DNA of 64,000 nt from Xenopus tropicalis (GCF_000004195.4 NC_030685.2:58342048-58406047); one strand, 5' to 3'. Counted from the stretch's first letter, positions 1 through 14,500 are shown. Program-made: numbers and translations. Notes: generated by a model from the sequence alone, not told the origin.

Positions 1-1130
1 CTCACTGTGTAATGTACTTGAGATTCTTTGGATGCAGGGCCCACACTTTTACTGTGTTGCCACTACCCATTTTTCTCCCTTCATAATAATTACGATTGCT
101 TTCAATGCATACTGTGTAAAACTGCTAGGAGGGTGTGGCATGGTCAAGAATTTGCACTGTATTGTAAATGTGTGGCATGGCCAAGGGAGCTGTATTGCCA
201 CCCTATACCTGGCGCCACAACCTTAAATGTTCAGTTGCACATGCTGGGCAATACTCATCGGACAGGATAGAGCTGCTCTCAGGTCATTGCCTCCTATCGG
301 AAAGGGCAGCAGGGGAGAAGATGCTGGCAATACATTATTAAAAGGTTACACTATGGAAGAGGATATGATGCCACCAGCATAAATAAAACATTTGAATGTG
401 ACTCATTTAATTGTTTTGCTCTTGCAGAGCTGTTATTGGAGATCTTTTGAAACAAAACTTATTATAGATATATATCTTTGTAATTTAAGAGAAAGTACAT
501 CTTCTAAACAATATTTTAATTACACAATATATGCACACATAACCAATAAAGATCATCTGTTTCACTGCCCATTTCTAATAAATATATTGGGACATAAGGA
601 CCTGGACAGACAAGCTATATAAAAGTCACAAGAAACCCGTTTGGATATTAAGCCCACCATATGCAATAAAAGGACCAAAGATTGCCCACAGCAATCAATA
701 AGAATGCCTTGAAAAATGCCCCTAACTGCCATCTGTGATTGGTTGCTACAGGTGACAAGACCAGTAGAAAACTTTACACCTTTTAGTTTTTGTGTGGCTG
801 AAGTGGTTACAAAGATCTGACACTCTTACATGGGCACCCTTTAATGTCACCAAGTTAAAATAAAAATAAGTATATATCCTGGATGACAGCCTTTATCCAC
901 ATATCTGCAAGGTTTCCTCCACTCCCATTGTACAATTTAATGTACCTTGCAAGATGTGCACAGGCTGAAAAAAAACCAAACATACATGAACAAGACATGA
1001 TGATCATTTGTCCAAATGATTTTCTGGTTATGGTAGTCATGTTGCATGCAGACATTTTTGAAGGGCATTCTTCCCAGTGAATCAGAACCACAAGCAATAA
1101 ATGTTAAAAATAGCAGAATAAATAACAAGC
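1..1130. other. BARD1 intron 4 (continuing off the left edge), no exon seen
   Basis: AT-rich sequence with no protein-like block on either strand. If exon 4 splices normally at 4649, all of this is intron or lies beyond further exons. I looked for the next ankyrin exon and did not find it. Confidence 0.6.
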
Positions 1131-1555
1131 TTAAAGGAACAGTAACATCAAAAAATAAAAGAGCTTTAAAGTAATAAAAATATAATGCACTGTTGTCCTG
1201 CACTGGTAAAATTGGTGTGTTTGCTACAGTAACACTACTATAATATATATAATAAGCTGCTGTGTAGCCATGGGGGCAGCCATTCAAGCTGGAAAAAAGG
1301 AGAAAAGGCACAGGTTACATTGCAGATAACAGATAAGTTCTGTAGTATACAATAGTGTTTTATCTGTTATCTGCTATGTGCCTGTGCCTTTTCTCCTTTG
1401 AATGGCTGCCTCCATGGCTACATAGCAGCGTATTTATATAAATTATAGTAGACTTTCTGAAGTAAACACACAACTTTTACCAGTGCAAGGCAGCAGCACA
1501 TTATATTTTAGTTACTTTTATACACTTTCATTTTTTGGTGTTACTGTTCCTTTAA
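1131..1555. mobile_element. T2-type MITE (425 bp, TTAAAGG ends)
   Basis: It starts TTAAAGGAACAGTAACA and ends with the inverted copy TGTTACTGTTCCTTTAA. The interior is also largely palindromic, around AGCCATGGGGGCAGCCATT. The TTAA plus AGGRR terminus matches the Xenopus T2/Kolobok-type MITE family. A second copy of exactly the same length is at 10368-10792. It has no coding capacity. Confidence 0.85.
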
Positions 1556-2777
1556 ATGAAATGAAAAAGAGTGTACGAAGAAGTATTTTGATCTCCCAGG
1601 TTATCAACTTTCATTCATCTTTCTTACAAAGTTATTGTCAGGCATACAATAGTTAGCTTAATTGCGGGAATTTGAATTTTTAGTATTCTCCTGGAGATGT
1701 TCACTGGTTCCAGACCAATTTTCTTACCAATGGAGCATTTCCTGGAAAATGCATGATAATCAGGCACAGCATCCATTGCCTTCCAAAAGATTAAATTATC
1801 TCAAAGCAGGCGCCAAAAACTGAGCTAACAGGCATCCTAGAATGGTCATATAACAGTTACTATTTCTGCATATAAAAGGAATTCTAGTGATGATGGCTGT
1901 GATTAACTACCAGACTGAGTATCTAGCATAAAGAAAAAACCCAATGGTTTTTAAAGTTAAATGTAATTTATTTAACTCAAGCTGTAATATGGTAAATATA
2001 CTAGTTTTTAGGGACATTAAGTATGTGTATTATGCTTTCACCATAACAATCACCAGTGGGACTCATTTATCAATAACGAGAAACTTTGCCCCTAGTTAGT
2101 AGCCCATAGGAACCAGTAATGGATTCCCTTTTTTCATCCAGATGCAGGTTGCCATGGGATACTTCCTAGGTGCAAATCTGCCCAGTGTTGATAAAAATAG
2201 TCCCATAAAGTCTTCTAAGTGGCCGATGTGCTGTAATAATTTAAATTCTAATTTAAGGAGGATGAAGAGGAATTTAGCACAAAGTAGTTTACGTCTGTCA
2301 ACTACACATTTCATGTAGATGAAACAACAACGCAACTGGCCCAGTTAGTAGCAAGATAGCCTGTTTAGAGAGACTCAGTTCTGTTTTCCAGGCATCGCTT
2401 GTCCATCACATGTGATAACCACCCTCCTGTGACAAATTTAAAAAGTTGTATTAACCGAGACAGGGAGAGGGGAAGTATGTCAGCAAATCAGCCAATTCAT
2501 TTAAAATCTAAAGTTTTGAAGATTTTTAACAAATATTTAAAAGCAGGGGCATCAACTGCAGCAAGTTTGGAGTATACACTATGGGGCTGCTTTATAAAAA
2601 TGTGCGTTTAGAGCTTAATACATAAGAAAACTTACTAACACATTCTATTTATTCTTATTGGATTTTTAGAAGCGTATTTATCAAATGACAAGTTCTAACT
2701 TTCAACCACTGATAAATATACCTCTAGAAATCTCATAGGAATGAATAAAACATGGGTCAACTTTTATGTATTAAGCT
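1556..2777. other. BARD1 intron 4, unassigned
   Basis: No gene-like sequence. Around 2060-2170 there is a diverged relative of the ATTTATCAA...TAGCCCATAG...GTTGCCATGG repeat seen more intact at 39430-39602. Confidence 0.5.
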
Positions 2778-3178
2778 TTAAAGGAGAAGGAAAAGTAAAA
2801 ACTAAGTAAGCTTTATCAGAAAGGTCTATGTAAATACAGCCATAAACTGTGCTGGAGTCTGAGCAGCTCGCTTTTCTCTCCCTCCCCTCCTTGAAGAATG
2901 CTAAGAACTCCCTCCCCGCCCCCTTAGGAATGTGTTATCTGGACCATTCAGCAGGAAGCTTCCTCATAGTCTTACAAACTGTGCATGTACAGGGGTCTTG
3001 GTGCAGGAGTGAAGCATCATGGGAATTTTTTTTACAAAGCTCAGCGTTTTTGTTTTTCCTATGAGGCTTCTGATCATCTGAACAAGAGAAATATGGGGAG
3101 ACTGAAGGGCACTATAGAGAGTGAAGGTATTCCTGCAGCTTGAGATTAACACTTTATAAGTCTTTCCTTCTCCTTTAA
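2778..3178. mobile_element. T2-type MITE, second subfamily (401 bp)
   Basis: The ends are TTAAAGGAGAAGGAAA and inverted TTTCCTTCTCCTTTAA. The subterminal block (AAAACTAAGTAAGCTTTATC, then AGAAAGGTCTATGTAAATAC) reappears in inverse orientation within 6960-7045, so the two are related. Non-coding. Confidence 0.8.
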
Positions 3179-3223
3179 ACATTTTGCTAAATCTGCCCTT
3201 AAATTTCCCCTTTAACAGTTTAA

Positions 3224-3787
3224 GGGGCTGATTTACTAAGACACAAATTCGAATTGGAAAAATTCCGATTGGAAAACGAACATTTTGCGACTTTTTCGGC
3301 GCCTTTACGTCTTTTCGGAAATTGTCGAGACTTTTTCGTTACCAATACGATTTGCGCGAAAAAACACACGTTTTTCGTAGCCATTACAATTCGCTAGTAT
3401 CTTGTCGCGACTTTTTCTTATTGAGCGCTCGTAAGCGGCGGGTGAAACTTTCAGACTTAGCATGATTTTGGAAGCCTCCCATAGGACTCAATGGCACCCT
3501 GCAGCTCCAACCTGGCCCAAGAAAAGTCACCATACTGAAGCTTGAATGAATCCGAACGCTACGAAAAAAATCTCAACATTTTGTGCAACTTTCGGAATGG
3601 CTACGATAAAGGCGCGACTTTTCGCGCAAGTTTTAACGCTACGAAAAAATCGCCAGATTTTGCGCAACATTCGTAATGGCAACTAAAAAGTTGCGATAAT
3701 TTTCCGAAAAATCGCCAAATACCGATCATTACGAAAAAACCGCAATCGGACGCATTCGGCCCGTTCGTGGGTAAGTAAATGTGCCCC
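3224..3787. mobile_element. GGGGC-ended foldback MITE, copy A (564 bp)
   Basis: It begins GGGGCTGATTTACTAA and ends TTAGTAAAT-like then GTGCCCC, flanked by direct TAA at 3221-3223 and 3788-3790. The arms are long, CpG-rich and complementary (TTTTTCGTAGC / GCTACGAAAAA motifs). The centre holds a unit related to GGAGCTGCAGGGTGCCATTG in inverse orientation. It belongs to a family with copies at 33426, 37639, 56036 and 59480. Confidence 0.8.
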
Positions 3788-3790
3788 TAA

Positions 3791-4649
3791 GTGTGAGAAA
3801 TGCAGCTTTTTTTTTTTTTAAAGTTGGGTGGATTGTGTAAGCAGTTACCTGGCAAATAGTTGGGTCTCTCGAGGTGCCTCTAATAGCTAAGGTACTGTAG
3901 GGCTGGATTTATTGTTGCTGGAAGCAAATATTACAATATCCCTTTTCAAGGATTTCTGTAGAAAGTTTTCCCTGCATGCAAACCTTGACACTTTGAAATA
4001 CAAAGTTTCTTTGGCATTTCTTACTATTTCACTCCTTCACTTCAGCTGCCAAAATCCCTGTAAAAGCCATCCTGAAGGCCAGCTAGTGCAGGAGAAATAA
4101 ATCATGGGGATTACAGTATTGCGTTGTAAGAATATAGTTTTTTTTTTTTTATATTTTCCAAAATATTGCTGAATATAATAGACTGCATATAAACCATTGC
4201 ATGATTGTGCTTTTACTAATTTCTATATTCAAAAATGCATAAAAAGGGCAGCAATGCTAAAGCCTGCCTTGTTGCTTAGGTTAACAACAAATATATATAA
4301 TTAGCAAACAGCCCAAAGAAATTCTACCCCTGTATTCCCATATGGACAGTGCCTCAAGCTGCCCTCAGTGTTTTGGGGGCAGTAGCTAATTTATAGGGAA
4401 TTCTCTTCATAGCAGTCACTATGTGCATTCACAGATACTCTGTGCTGCCAAGTACAGCATTCACTTTTCTCAGAGAGGCTGCTTCTTATTGAAATGTGAG
4501 GATAAGACAGGTTGCTAGCTAAGCAGGCAATGCCCTCTCCTATTGTTAAACTTTTAAAGTGAAACTGCTTTAACATAACAATGCAAAACTAATTTTTGAA
4601 ATTTTAGCTGCTTTAAGAATATCTAGCTATAAACAAATCCAGCAGTTAC
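3791..4649. other. BARD1 intron 4, proximal part
   Basis: Starts with donor GTAACT at 4649 (minus strand). AT-rich with homopolymer T runs at 3807-3819 and 4138-4150. No coding or RNA-like features recognised. Confidence 0.6.
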
Positions 4650-5551
4650 CTTAATTGATGCCAAATGCAACATTGTCTCTCCTTTGTGGTTTCTTTTTAC
4701 ATTTGTCAAATTATTCGGCGAGATCTGCACAGTTGTAATTTTTTGCCCTGATTTGCCACCATTCTTCTGCTTCGCGTGGGGTGGAGGAGTGGAACACATT
4801 TTAGCATCACATTGTGCCGTCTCCGTGCTTTCTGTGTTTTCAGCAGATTTATGCCGAGACGCTGTTTTAGTTCCTTTATCAGGTGAGTTTGCTTTTAAAC
4901 TTCTCTCATTTAAGATATCGCTTGACCTTCTTCTTAGGCGCTTTGAGGCAGAGGATATAGGAGTTAAGTTTTTTTTGCGTTTCACAGGATTTGTTTTTTC
5001 CTCTTTGTTTTGGTTTTTAAATGTGGCACTGGGACTGGGGCAGTTCACTTCTTTCAAACTGTTTGATTGCATTTCCACAGGTTCATCCAGGCCACACTGA
5101 TTCTTAGGAGGGTTTATTTCTTCCAGTGTGTCATTCTTCAAGCTGCTTTGTACAACCACCTCTGGACTATGCTGCATGATCATGGAGCCACAAAACGAAA
5201 CAGATTTACCCGACTTGTGTTCCTTGCTTGGATTAGATAGCTCATCTATTTCATTCCCTGTATCAATACCCCATTCTCTGTTAATATCTTTCAATTTTTT
5301 ATTTTTTCTAGGTTTTGGATCAGGTTTCTTTTTCACAGGCTCACTATCAGGAGAATCTGAAACATACTCGTATGAGGTCATTTGTGGACAAGTTTTTGAT
5401 GAAAACTGTTGGCTCCTTTCTGTTTTTTCCATGACGCATCTCACCTTCCTGGTCCGTGGGCTAAACCACATCTTTATTTGTTTTTTCTTGTGCTTTTCGT
5501 TAGCAGGGTTTAGTCTGTGCAACATATCCTGACATAAATCCATTTTGTTTT
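4650..5551 (-). CDS. bard1: BARD1 exon 4: disordered linker to first ankyrin repeat
   Basis: A 902-bp exon (human about 950 bp) with acceptor TTCTCTTACAG and donor GTAACT. It begins with the conserved block [17 protein letters not shown] and then [10 protein letters not shown] long low-complexity, Lys/Ser/Pro-rich linker follows, with basic clusters such as [10 protein letters not shown] and SKRLRRRSS that look like nuclear localisation signals. It ends [16 protein letters not shown], the start of ankyrin repeat 1. The linker is poorly conserved, as expected for this region, while both ends match strongly. Reading past 4650 gives intron sequence and a quick stop, which confirms the donor. Confidence 0.96.
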
Positions 5552-8500
5552 CTGTAAGAGAAGGGAGAATTATAAGTCACTTTTAGCAGTTTATGTAAGC
5601 ACCATTAGCTTCTAATAGAAGCAATTGTTTTGAAATGGTTCTCTTCTTTAATGGTGCTAAAACACTGTACTTGTGGGAATACATTTTACCTGTTAAGAAC
5701 TATTTTACTTGACTCTGCTATTTCTCAAAAGAACAGCTGTGGGATATTTTAATAAAAAGGCACAATAGAGACAGAAAATTGGCCTCTACTTAATATACCA
5801 CATAATAAGACAGCTTTATCTTCTTCATAGAAATCCTTGCTCTAACCAAAACCACAAGCAGATATTATATAAAAAAAATAATTTTATAGTGCACTTAATA
5901 GGGCCAAAATGACTGCCGATCACTCTTAAACACTGCTATTAATCTTTCATACTAAAAAGTGATGGATTGCATTTTACTGTATGTTAAATTTTTTTTCTTT
6001 CAAGTATTCAGTATAAATAATGAATATATATTTTTTTAAAAAAAAATAGATCCACAAAGATAGTCAATGAAAATTAACACAGTAAAATATTCAGACAATA
6101 ACAATCCGGACACCTAACTGGAATGGGCTGTACCAGATAGCAATGTCAGCGGTTGTGCACATCAGACTATTATAATGCCTATCACGCCACTTACCTGATC
6201 CAGACAAGACAGCACTGTAATAAGGGTGAGTTAACTTTCGATTTAGTGAGTCATAATAAAACAAAATATTTATCCAAAATCAAGTACAAAATTAGTAAAT
6301 GGTTTCAGCTGCATTTCTCAATTATATCACAACCCAGTGACAAAGGCTTGTGGTGCTGAAAAGCAACCAGACTCTGATGTTTTATGGTTTTCATTAAGGA
6401 GGTATTTGTCTGCCCATTTCCAAAAGTCTGAACATAAAATACAGCTAAAACGGGTTGTTTGGCCTAACTAAAGGCCATGCAGTAACCGAATAAATGAAAC
6501 ATTGCACAGGTCAAAGTGGCCATGTAGTCTTCACTTGCTAAATCTGTAAATTCAATGTTATTTGAGTCATTTAACTTTTTCAGTTTGGAATGTACCCTAG
6601 CAACCAGGAAGAGGATAATGATACACAGTAAAAATATAATATAATATTAATATATTATAAAATACTGTATATTCAAATTCATGCCTGTTTTCTTGATACT
6701 GCAGTTAGATATCACCACTGATCCGTATTTAACATTTCCTTATCACTCTGTTTTTGCCGCTAGACTCTATTGCTTTCTTTGCTATAAACACATCAGATTC
6801 CAACAACTGGGCTTTGCCAGCTGAGCCTAAACACCCCAATAATGACTTAAAGGAAAGGCTAATAAAGAGTTAATCGTTCTTAGCATTCTTGAGGGAGGGG
6901 GGAGCAGCAGAGGGCATAGAGCTGCGTGTCTCTGGCACATGCATTACAGAGACAGAGAAGTCAGTGCAGCATTTCTGTGAGTGCTTATGGCTGTATTTAC
7001 ATAGACCTTTCTGATAAAGCTTACTTAGTTTTTACCTTTCTTTCTTCCTTTAAAGGGGAATACGGCTTTGAGTATTCTTCATCATATTACCATGGGTTAA
7101 TGACTATAAGGCCTATGCCACATGGTGCTGGGTACAGGCATGTGGAGCAGATGTATTATCATCATCAAGAGACAAGGTTTAAATCCAAGGTAGGAACTTG
7201 GTGGTAGCTTTAGAGTTTACTGGAAAAAGGCTATTGATATTATGAATCCATGGCACGTTACCTATCTAAAGTCTTTCCTAAGAAAATGTTACAAATGAAA
7301 AAAGGAAAGTTTAGATTTGCAAGGATTACAAAAAGCCCTATTCATTTATAAAATAAATAAATAAAATACTGCTCCTTTAATATTGTATAGGGCTATTGTA
7401 AAGTTTCAGACATGTAAACTTATAAAACAATTATGGCATATTTATGAAAGAAAAAAAATTTCTGACTCTAGACGGTATACAAATTATCTCATGCACTGAG
7501 AATATTTAAGGTTAAATCCGTGTTCTTCCACCATCTACTGTAACAAAAAAACTCATGGCAAATGAAGCAATTACAAAACACAGCTTTAGCTACGATTAAT
7601 CTGCATCAAAGAAATATAATGATCCACACTGTGTGCCTTTCAAATTATTTCCCATTACCAACAGAAGTTGAGAAATCTCTTTGATAAACTTGTCTTTTAT
7701 TAAAATATAAAAAGGAAATGTTTTGGTGCCATCTGGGTAACATTTATGCCTATGCTGAGAAATGATTATTTTCCTTTATAGATGAAAAAGAAAAGGCATG
7801 TCGTTTAAACACCAGTCATGCAATGTTATGCTAAATGTTGCACAAGCAAAGTGACTCAAACAGAATAATGCTTTTATCCAAATATATCACAAAAGATATT
7901 AGTGATTATATAATCAATCATTATAAGCTTATTAATCCAAAGAGAGAAATGTAGTCTAGTAACTAATCTGCCCATCCCAGGAAGCCAAGGCTGAACAATA
8001 CATTCCTTTATCTCAGTAGTTTGGAAATATTAGAAATATGTTGCACAGTGCAACAGGGTACAGAATGAAAGACCATTTTTATGCACCTAATGGAGAACAT
8101 AAAACATATAATAAAATACAGCAGAAGAATTACAGGGAAAAAAATTATTGTGAATAGAAACTAGGATATATGAGGGTTTATTTACTAACACAGGTGCCAA
8201 TATGGACAAGTGCAGTTGCTCCTAGCAGTCAGATTATCTGTCTATGTTGCTATGGACAGCAGTACTGGGTAATTTAGCACCAGTGCTTGCAAATCAGTTC
8301 CATGGAGTGTTCAGAAGTTTTCCAATAAGCTCATAGTTGAATCTCGCTGCCTGTGGTGAATATTAACAGCATATCCTTACTGGCACTGACCTATAGCACC
8401 ACTTGCTGAACACCCTAATTTGTTGCATTTTGCAAAACAAGAATACAGATCCAGAATATACTTCATATTTTATGCTATATAAGGGTTAACCTGTGCATAT

Positions 8501-11500
8501 GTTTGGGCATGAAATTGTGCTTCTGAGTGCTCCTCTTAGGGCTCCTAGTACACTTGAGGTAGCTGGCTTGAAAATTGTTTCATTGTTCCTTATGGGAACA
8601 TAATTACCCCATAGAAAATAATGATACCTATTTAGAGCCAGCTTGGACTAGAAAGTTCTTATTACTCTGCGGGACATAAGGCTCAAAGCCACCCTGGATC
8701 ACAGTGACCTAAGACAGTGTGCTTATATCAAACCAGGCAGTACAGTTAGTGCAGCATCATTACTGTAGAGGCAACCAGGTTTCTCAGTGCAAACTACATT
8801 TTAGAATGCCTCCAAATATACTGCAATTACTATGTAAAATAACGCTTGCATACTGTAACAGTAAGCAGTATATGAAACTGATAGTTAATCCAGAGAAAGG
8901 CAAAAACCCCATCTGAAGCGTCTCCAATTTGCCTTTCTGACTTCAAAATGGCAATCGGACCAGTCCCTGGATCAACTTGTACCAAGATCTATTTTCAATA
9001 ACCCTGTATTTTCTCAGTTACTATAAAGCAATCCAACCCCTTCTTGAAGCTATCTAATGTATCTGCTCGTACAACTGTTTCAGGGAGAGAATTCCACAAC
9101 TTCATAGATCTCATTGTGTAAAAACCTTTTCTGAATATTAAGATGGAACCGACTTTCTTCTGATTTGAATGGATGCCCTCATGTCTGCTCCAAGGCCCTA
9201 TTGGTAAATAAAGCATTAGAGAGATTATTATGATTCTCTTTATTAACTGGAATTCTACAGGCAACAGACTAGCTGGGGTTGCGGGCATGTGCTCAAGCAC
9301 AGAGTTGTGCCAGACTCAATAATTCCTTCTTTTAGTATTATATATTATTTTATAACTTGTAATTGGCTTTCACTGTTCTGAATTACATTTTTAGCCCTTG
9401 GAGAGTCCATTTTTACAGTTTATTATTTAGAAATATATTAAATTCTCCACCGACATTATGTTCACACATTTACTAAAAATCAGGACTTTGGACTGGACTT
9501 TGAGTATATAAAGAATTATTTTAAAAAAAAAATCAACCAAGTCCTTGTCTATGTGACAAGTGCTTTTCTGTGATCGTCACAAGTTTCCTTTTTCCTAATT
9601 ACCACCTTCATTAAAGAACTGTTAATTTGCAGAAAGAGCTGTTAAAACAGGTTTTTGACAGCATGAAATTATACAGGTTAATATTCACAGAAGAGAAAAC
9701 TGTGAGGGGGGCAAGATAAACAATTCAGAAGAACAGATCACACATCATGCAATATAGTACATAGGAAGTGGCTGCTCAGCTATGTCAGTCCACCAAGTGC
9801 CAAAGTGTTTAGTCAAATAACACAGCCCTCAGTGGAAGGGGGGGGGTGTAGATAAAAGGAGTAAAAGAAGCATATATTGGCCCTGCAACCATACCAACAA
9901 ATCACATTTTTGTGGGTAACTCATAGGTCCCCAAATTGCTGCAGGGCTTTCTGCACAAATGTAGACAGGAAACGAGGGGTTCTTGACTCAATAGTTTAAA
10001 GGGGTTGATCACCTTTAAATTAACTAGTATGATGTAAACAGTAATATTTTGATAGAATTGGCAATTGGTTTTCATTTTTTATTATTTGAGGTTTTTGAAT
10101 TATTAAAGCTTTTTGTTTAGCAGCTCTCCAGTCCTATTCTTAGAAGCTGGTTGCTAGGGTCCTATTTAATGTAGCAACCAGCAAAGATTAGGCCATTCTA
10201 CACCATATTAAAAGTTAAAGGGGTGGTGCACCCTTAGGTTAACAACAAAAAAATAAAACTATACTCACAATAGGTAACATATAACATCTCAAAATATGCT
10301 GAAATTTAAGTACCTGTGCAGGTGGTAATACAGTAAATCTACTGACTGCAAGAATTCAGTTTTTTTTTTAAAGGAACAGTAACACCAAAAAATGAAAGTG
10401 TATAAAAATAATTACGATATTATGTACTGTTGCCCTGTGCTGGTACAGCTAATGTGTTTGCCTCAGAAAGACTACTCTAGTTTATATAAACAAAGCTGCT
10501 GTGTAGCCATGGGGGCAGCCATTCAAAGTAGAAAAGGCACAGGCACATAGCAGATAACAGATAAAGCCCCATTATATTCTACAGAGCTTATCTGTTATCT
10601 GCTATGTAACCTGTGCCTTTTCTCCTTTTTTCCAGGTTAAATGGCTGCCCCCATGGCTACACAGCAGCTTATTTATATTAGCTATAGTACCGTTACTCTA
10701 GCAAATATACAACTTTACCTGTGCAGGGTAACATTACAATATATTTTAAATACTTTAATACACTTTCATTTTTGGTGTTACTGTTCCTTTAACATACTTA
10801 TTTTTCAGAACACAAATAAAAATTGCTAAATGAATAGGGTTATCAAGTCACATTACCAGAAAAGCTGCTCTGAGTCCTCTATCAAAAGAAACATATGATT
10901 TATTTTCTTCTGTTGTTTGTGCATGTTCTTCAGTATCAGACATCCTTCTCTCAGAAAAATCTTAAGGGCACAGCAGAGTCTGCACCGCTCCTCTTTTAGT
11001 TGTAACCTGAGCTACCAGCAGCCAGAGCTGCAGCATGCAGTTACTATGACCAAGCAATTATGGCAGCTGGTATCTTATACAAACAGAGGGAGCTTCTAAG
11101 GCTGTTAACTCAGGTATGGTAACTCTTTCTACAGAATATAGCGCTGTAGTGTACACTATTGTGGCTATAAACTGCCAAAATGCCTTTGCTCCTTATTTAA
11201 ATATTGTTGCTTTATGAGAGACATCAGTATCAGAACACAAAGCAAAGTTCTCCACTGCAAAGCCTGCAGTAATTACTTTTCTCAAAAGACCATTAAGTTT
11301 TATGGATATAATATAATGCAATATTAGAATAATGGCCAAAAAATACTAAATGGGAAGGTTAACTTTTTAGAAAAAGTTATTCTATGTATTCTGCAAGCTC
11401 AAAGCAAATTCTTTTTAGGGAAAACATACTATTTTTTTATAGCATATCACCTATCTGAACATTGTATCAAAAAAATAGCACCATATAGGTCACCTATATA

Positions 11501-14500
11501 AACACATTTCACAAATGGCTCATATCATTTAAGGCAAGCAGATACAAACAAATTTATTTAAAGAAAGAAATGCCCATTTAGAAAATATTTAAAGTGTAAT
11601 TACCATCAAAGTCTATTTATATTTCAGACTGTTCTTATAATTTTTTTTAAAAGGAGATAATTGCTACTACAATAATTACAATAAAATACTTCACAAGCAA
11701 ATTTAAAGGAACAAGTAAAAAAAAAAAAAAAAATTCAATTAGAGACCCTTTGAAGTGTAGGACTGCACTTTACACCACACTTTGCTTTTGGCTTCCCACT
11801 GCCAAAAAATTGGAAATATTTTTGCACTGAAGTTCAAAGCAACACTACAGATGATTTTTCAGATCAAACCAAAGCTGCTACACATGTCAAACCCTGGATT
11901 TCATAGGGTCAGATTTATAAAGGTGTGTAAAGAATGGTGTAGAAACTGGTGTCCAATAAATGCCATATTGATAAAGTTCTACTGTTGTCCTTAAAGGCGA
12001 GGTCAGACAGAGCATCTATCTGCTTCTGTTAGCCCTGCATTTTTCTGCCGGGCTGAGAGACCCTGATCTGCTTCTGTACACTCCTGTGTACCTGCCTTAA
12101 AGGCTATGGCAAATGCCAGAGTGTGGGCACACAGAGCAAAGCCCTTAGGGTTAAAAAAAACACAAACAAAAACATCATGCACTTCAATAGCAGAAATCAC
12201 CCGACAATGAGCTGCGTCATTTATTTTATTCTAGACTAATGCTGTAATTTACACCATTTTTCAGACCACCTCACAGCTGGTGGTAGTATGCCATCAATAA
12301 AGCCTAACCAATTTGTGTTGTGAATCCCTTACTATCATGGCTCACATCAGGGAAAAATTATAATTAATGTCTAATTCTCCTAATATTTGGCATTCTTAGT
12401 AGTAGGGAGCTTTTATTAGGTCTTTTGGCTGAGCGAAAAACGTAACTCTTAAATGTACGTAAATATGATAAAATGATATACAATGAGAATTTCTGCTTAC
12501 CATCTGTTTTGCCCTTACTCAACAGGTTTCTCAGATCAGCACATAGCTGTATCATGTTGTCCAGTTGTCTGTTTATTTGTACATCGCACGCCCATGCAGG
12601 TGTGTTGCACAGTGGACACTCATTCCCAATATTCTCATTCACACATGTCCTAAAATGAAAACAAAATATAAATACTTAGCAGTATGGTGCCAGATCTTTA
12701 TTAATAGACAGCCCTAAGCCTATTGCTCAAAGGATGTATTCTCAGGTGCGGTTTTTATTTATTTATTTATTTTTAAACAGCGTGTAGAGGTGCAAGACAA
12801 TAGTCATTTCACCTGACATTCAGTCCAATGGAATCCATCTGTTTCAAGTGGTGACAGGTAGCAAAAAAACTTGCTAGGTACCACTAATGACAGGTGGACA
12901 GGTTCACTGAACTGAATGACAGAACAAACAACCACAATGGGGCCCTTCACTGCCACAATAAAAATGCAAAGGTTTAATATGTAGCTTAAACTTATGCTAG
13001 CCACACTTGCTAATTAAACTTTTAAGGGGGAAAAACACTTGAAATAGTAAATAGTACACTTGGCACACTCTGGAGTTGTGTATGTGTGCAAAAACCACCT
13101 AGTTTATAAGTGCAAAAAAACATGTTTGCTTGTTTATAAATAATACAAAGAAGTATACATTCCTTAGAATGTCCCATGAGCTGTCCGGAAAACATAGATC
13201 TAGCCACAGGCTAGTGAAACACTTTTCCAGCAGGTAGCAGGAAAGAGAACTGACTATGCCATTGGCCCTATCTGCCTGTATGCCCAAGTCTTCTGGCATT
13301 TGCTCTGCCATCTTTTTTTTAATACAGCTGTGATGTTTGGGTCTGGGTGGGTGGTTTAAGGATGTGATAGGGATCATACACAGGTCAATTTTATGTAGAA
13401 GTGCGCATCACTAACTGCTTAGGGACACAGTGAGATTGATTAGTACTCACCAACAAAACACATGTTCACATCCACCCAAACACACAGGATCCTTTAGTAT
13501 AGACATACTAGAAAAGAAGAATAGGAGTCAGAAACAATGTATATTTTGAAAGCGAAACTGTCTAAAAACTTATTAATTATTTATAAATCAAACAACTAAT
13601 ACAATACAACTAAATCAAAAAACAAATACCAGCAGGGAAAAAAAGCAGATTCATTTTATGTTATAGAACTTTAAGTCTTTTTCAAGCATGACAGACAGCT
13701 GGAACTTCAGATTTCATCTATTTGGTTGCCGTTTGATACTGTTGTACAGAGGAAATATACTCATACACCCCGCTGCCCATTTATAGGATTGGACTAGGAC
13801 AGTTTGTGTAATACAAATACAGTGATGTGTATTATACAGTGAATACAGTGCCCCCTTGTAAAATAAGAATATTATATTATAAGTTACCGAGGAGTTCAAT
13901 GACCATTTAAAAAAAAAAAAAAAAAAAAAACCAGGAGGCCGAAGGCTTTTAAACAAATGATGGAACTCAGAAGATATCACTAAGGACCGTTTATAAGGAT
14001 ACAATTTACAGGATATTCATGGTAAACAGTCCATTTGGCAAAAGCACTATTGGTAAAAAAAGGCAGTGTACTACCCCTGGAAATAGAGACTATGAATGCT
14101 GTACAAACAAGCCCATCCCTAACCCTCTTTGCTGTGTGTGTCTCAGGCTTACAGATAAAGAACCTAGAGATGTAGCGAACTGTTCGCCGGCGAACTAATT
14201 CGCGTGAACATTGGGTGTTCGCGAACTTTCCGCGTATGTTCGCAATATGGGTTCGCCGCGTTTTTTTCGCTGGGTTTTTCTCAGCCTAAAAAATGCCGCA
14301 CAACCACATATGGCGTTTTTCAGCCTAGTACTGGTGTAAGCAAATCCCGTTTCCATGGTGCCAATAGCGCGAAATAGCAAAAAACGCTGCGTATTTTTGC
14401 TAGGTCTGCTCGTTTTTACGCAACGCTTTTTCAACAAAGTATTTTTTAGAGAAATTTTTTTCTTTGATCCCCCTCCTGCATGCCCCTGTCCAGGTCGTGG

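Noticed and set aside
937..1311. 124-codon minus-strand frame
   Set aside because: It overlaps the T2-type MITE and unique AT-rich sequence. It has no domain and looks like a chance open frame.
4684..5532. Two plus-strand frames of 138 and 134 codons
   Set aside because: They are antisense shadows of BARD1 exon 4, rich in Phe/Leu/Ser as expected from a Lys/Glu-rich coding strand.
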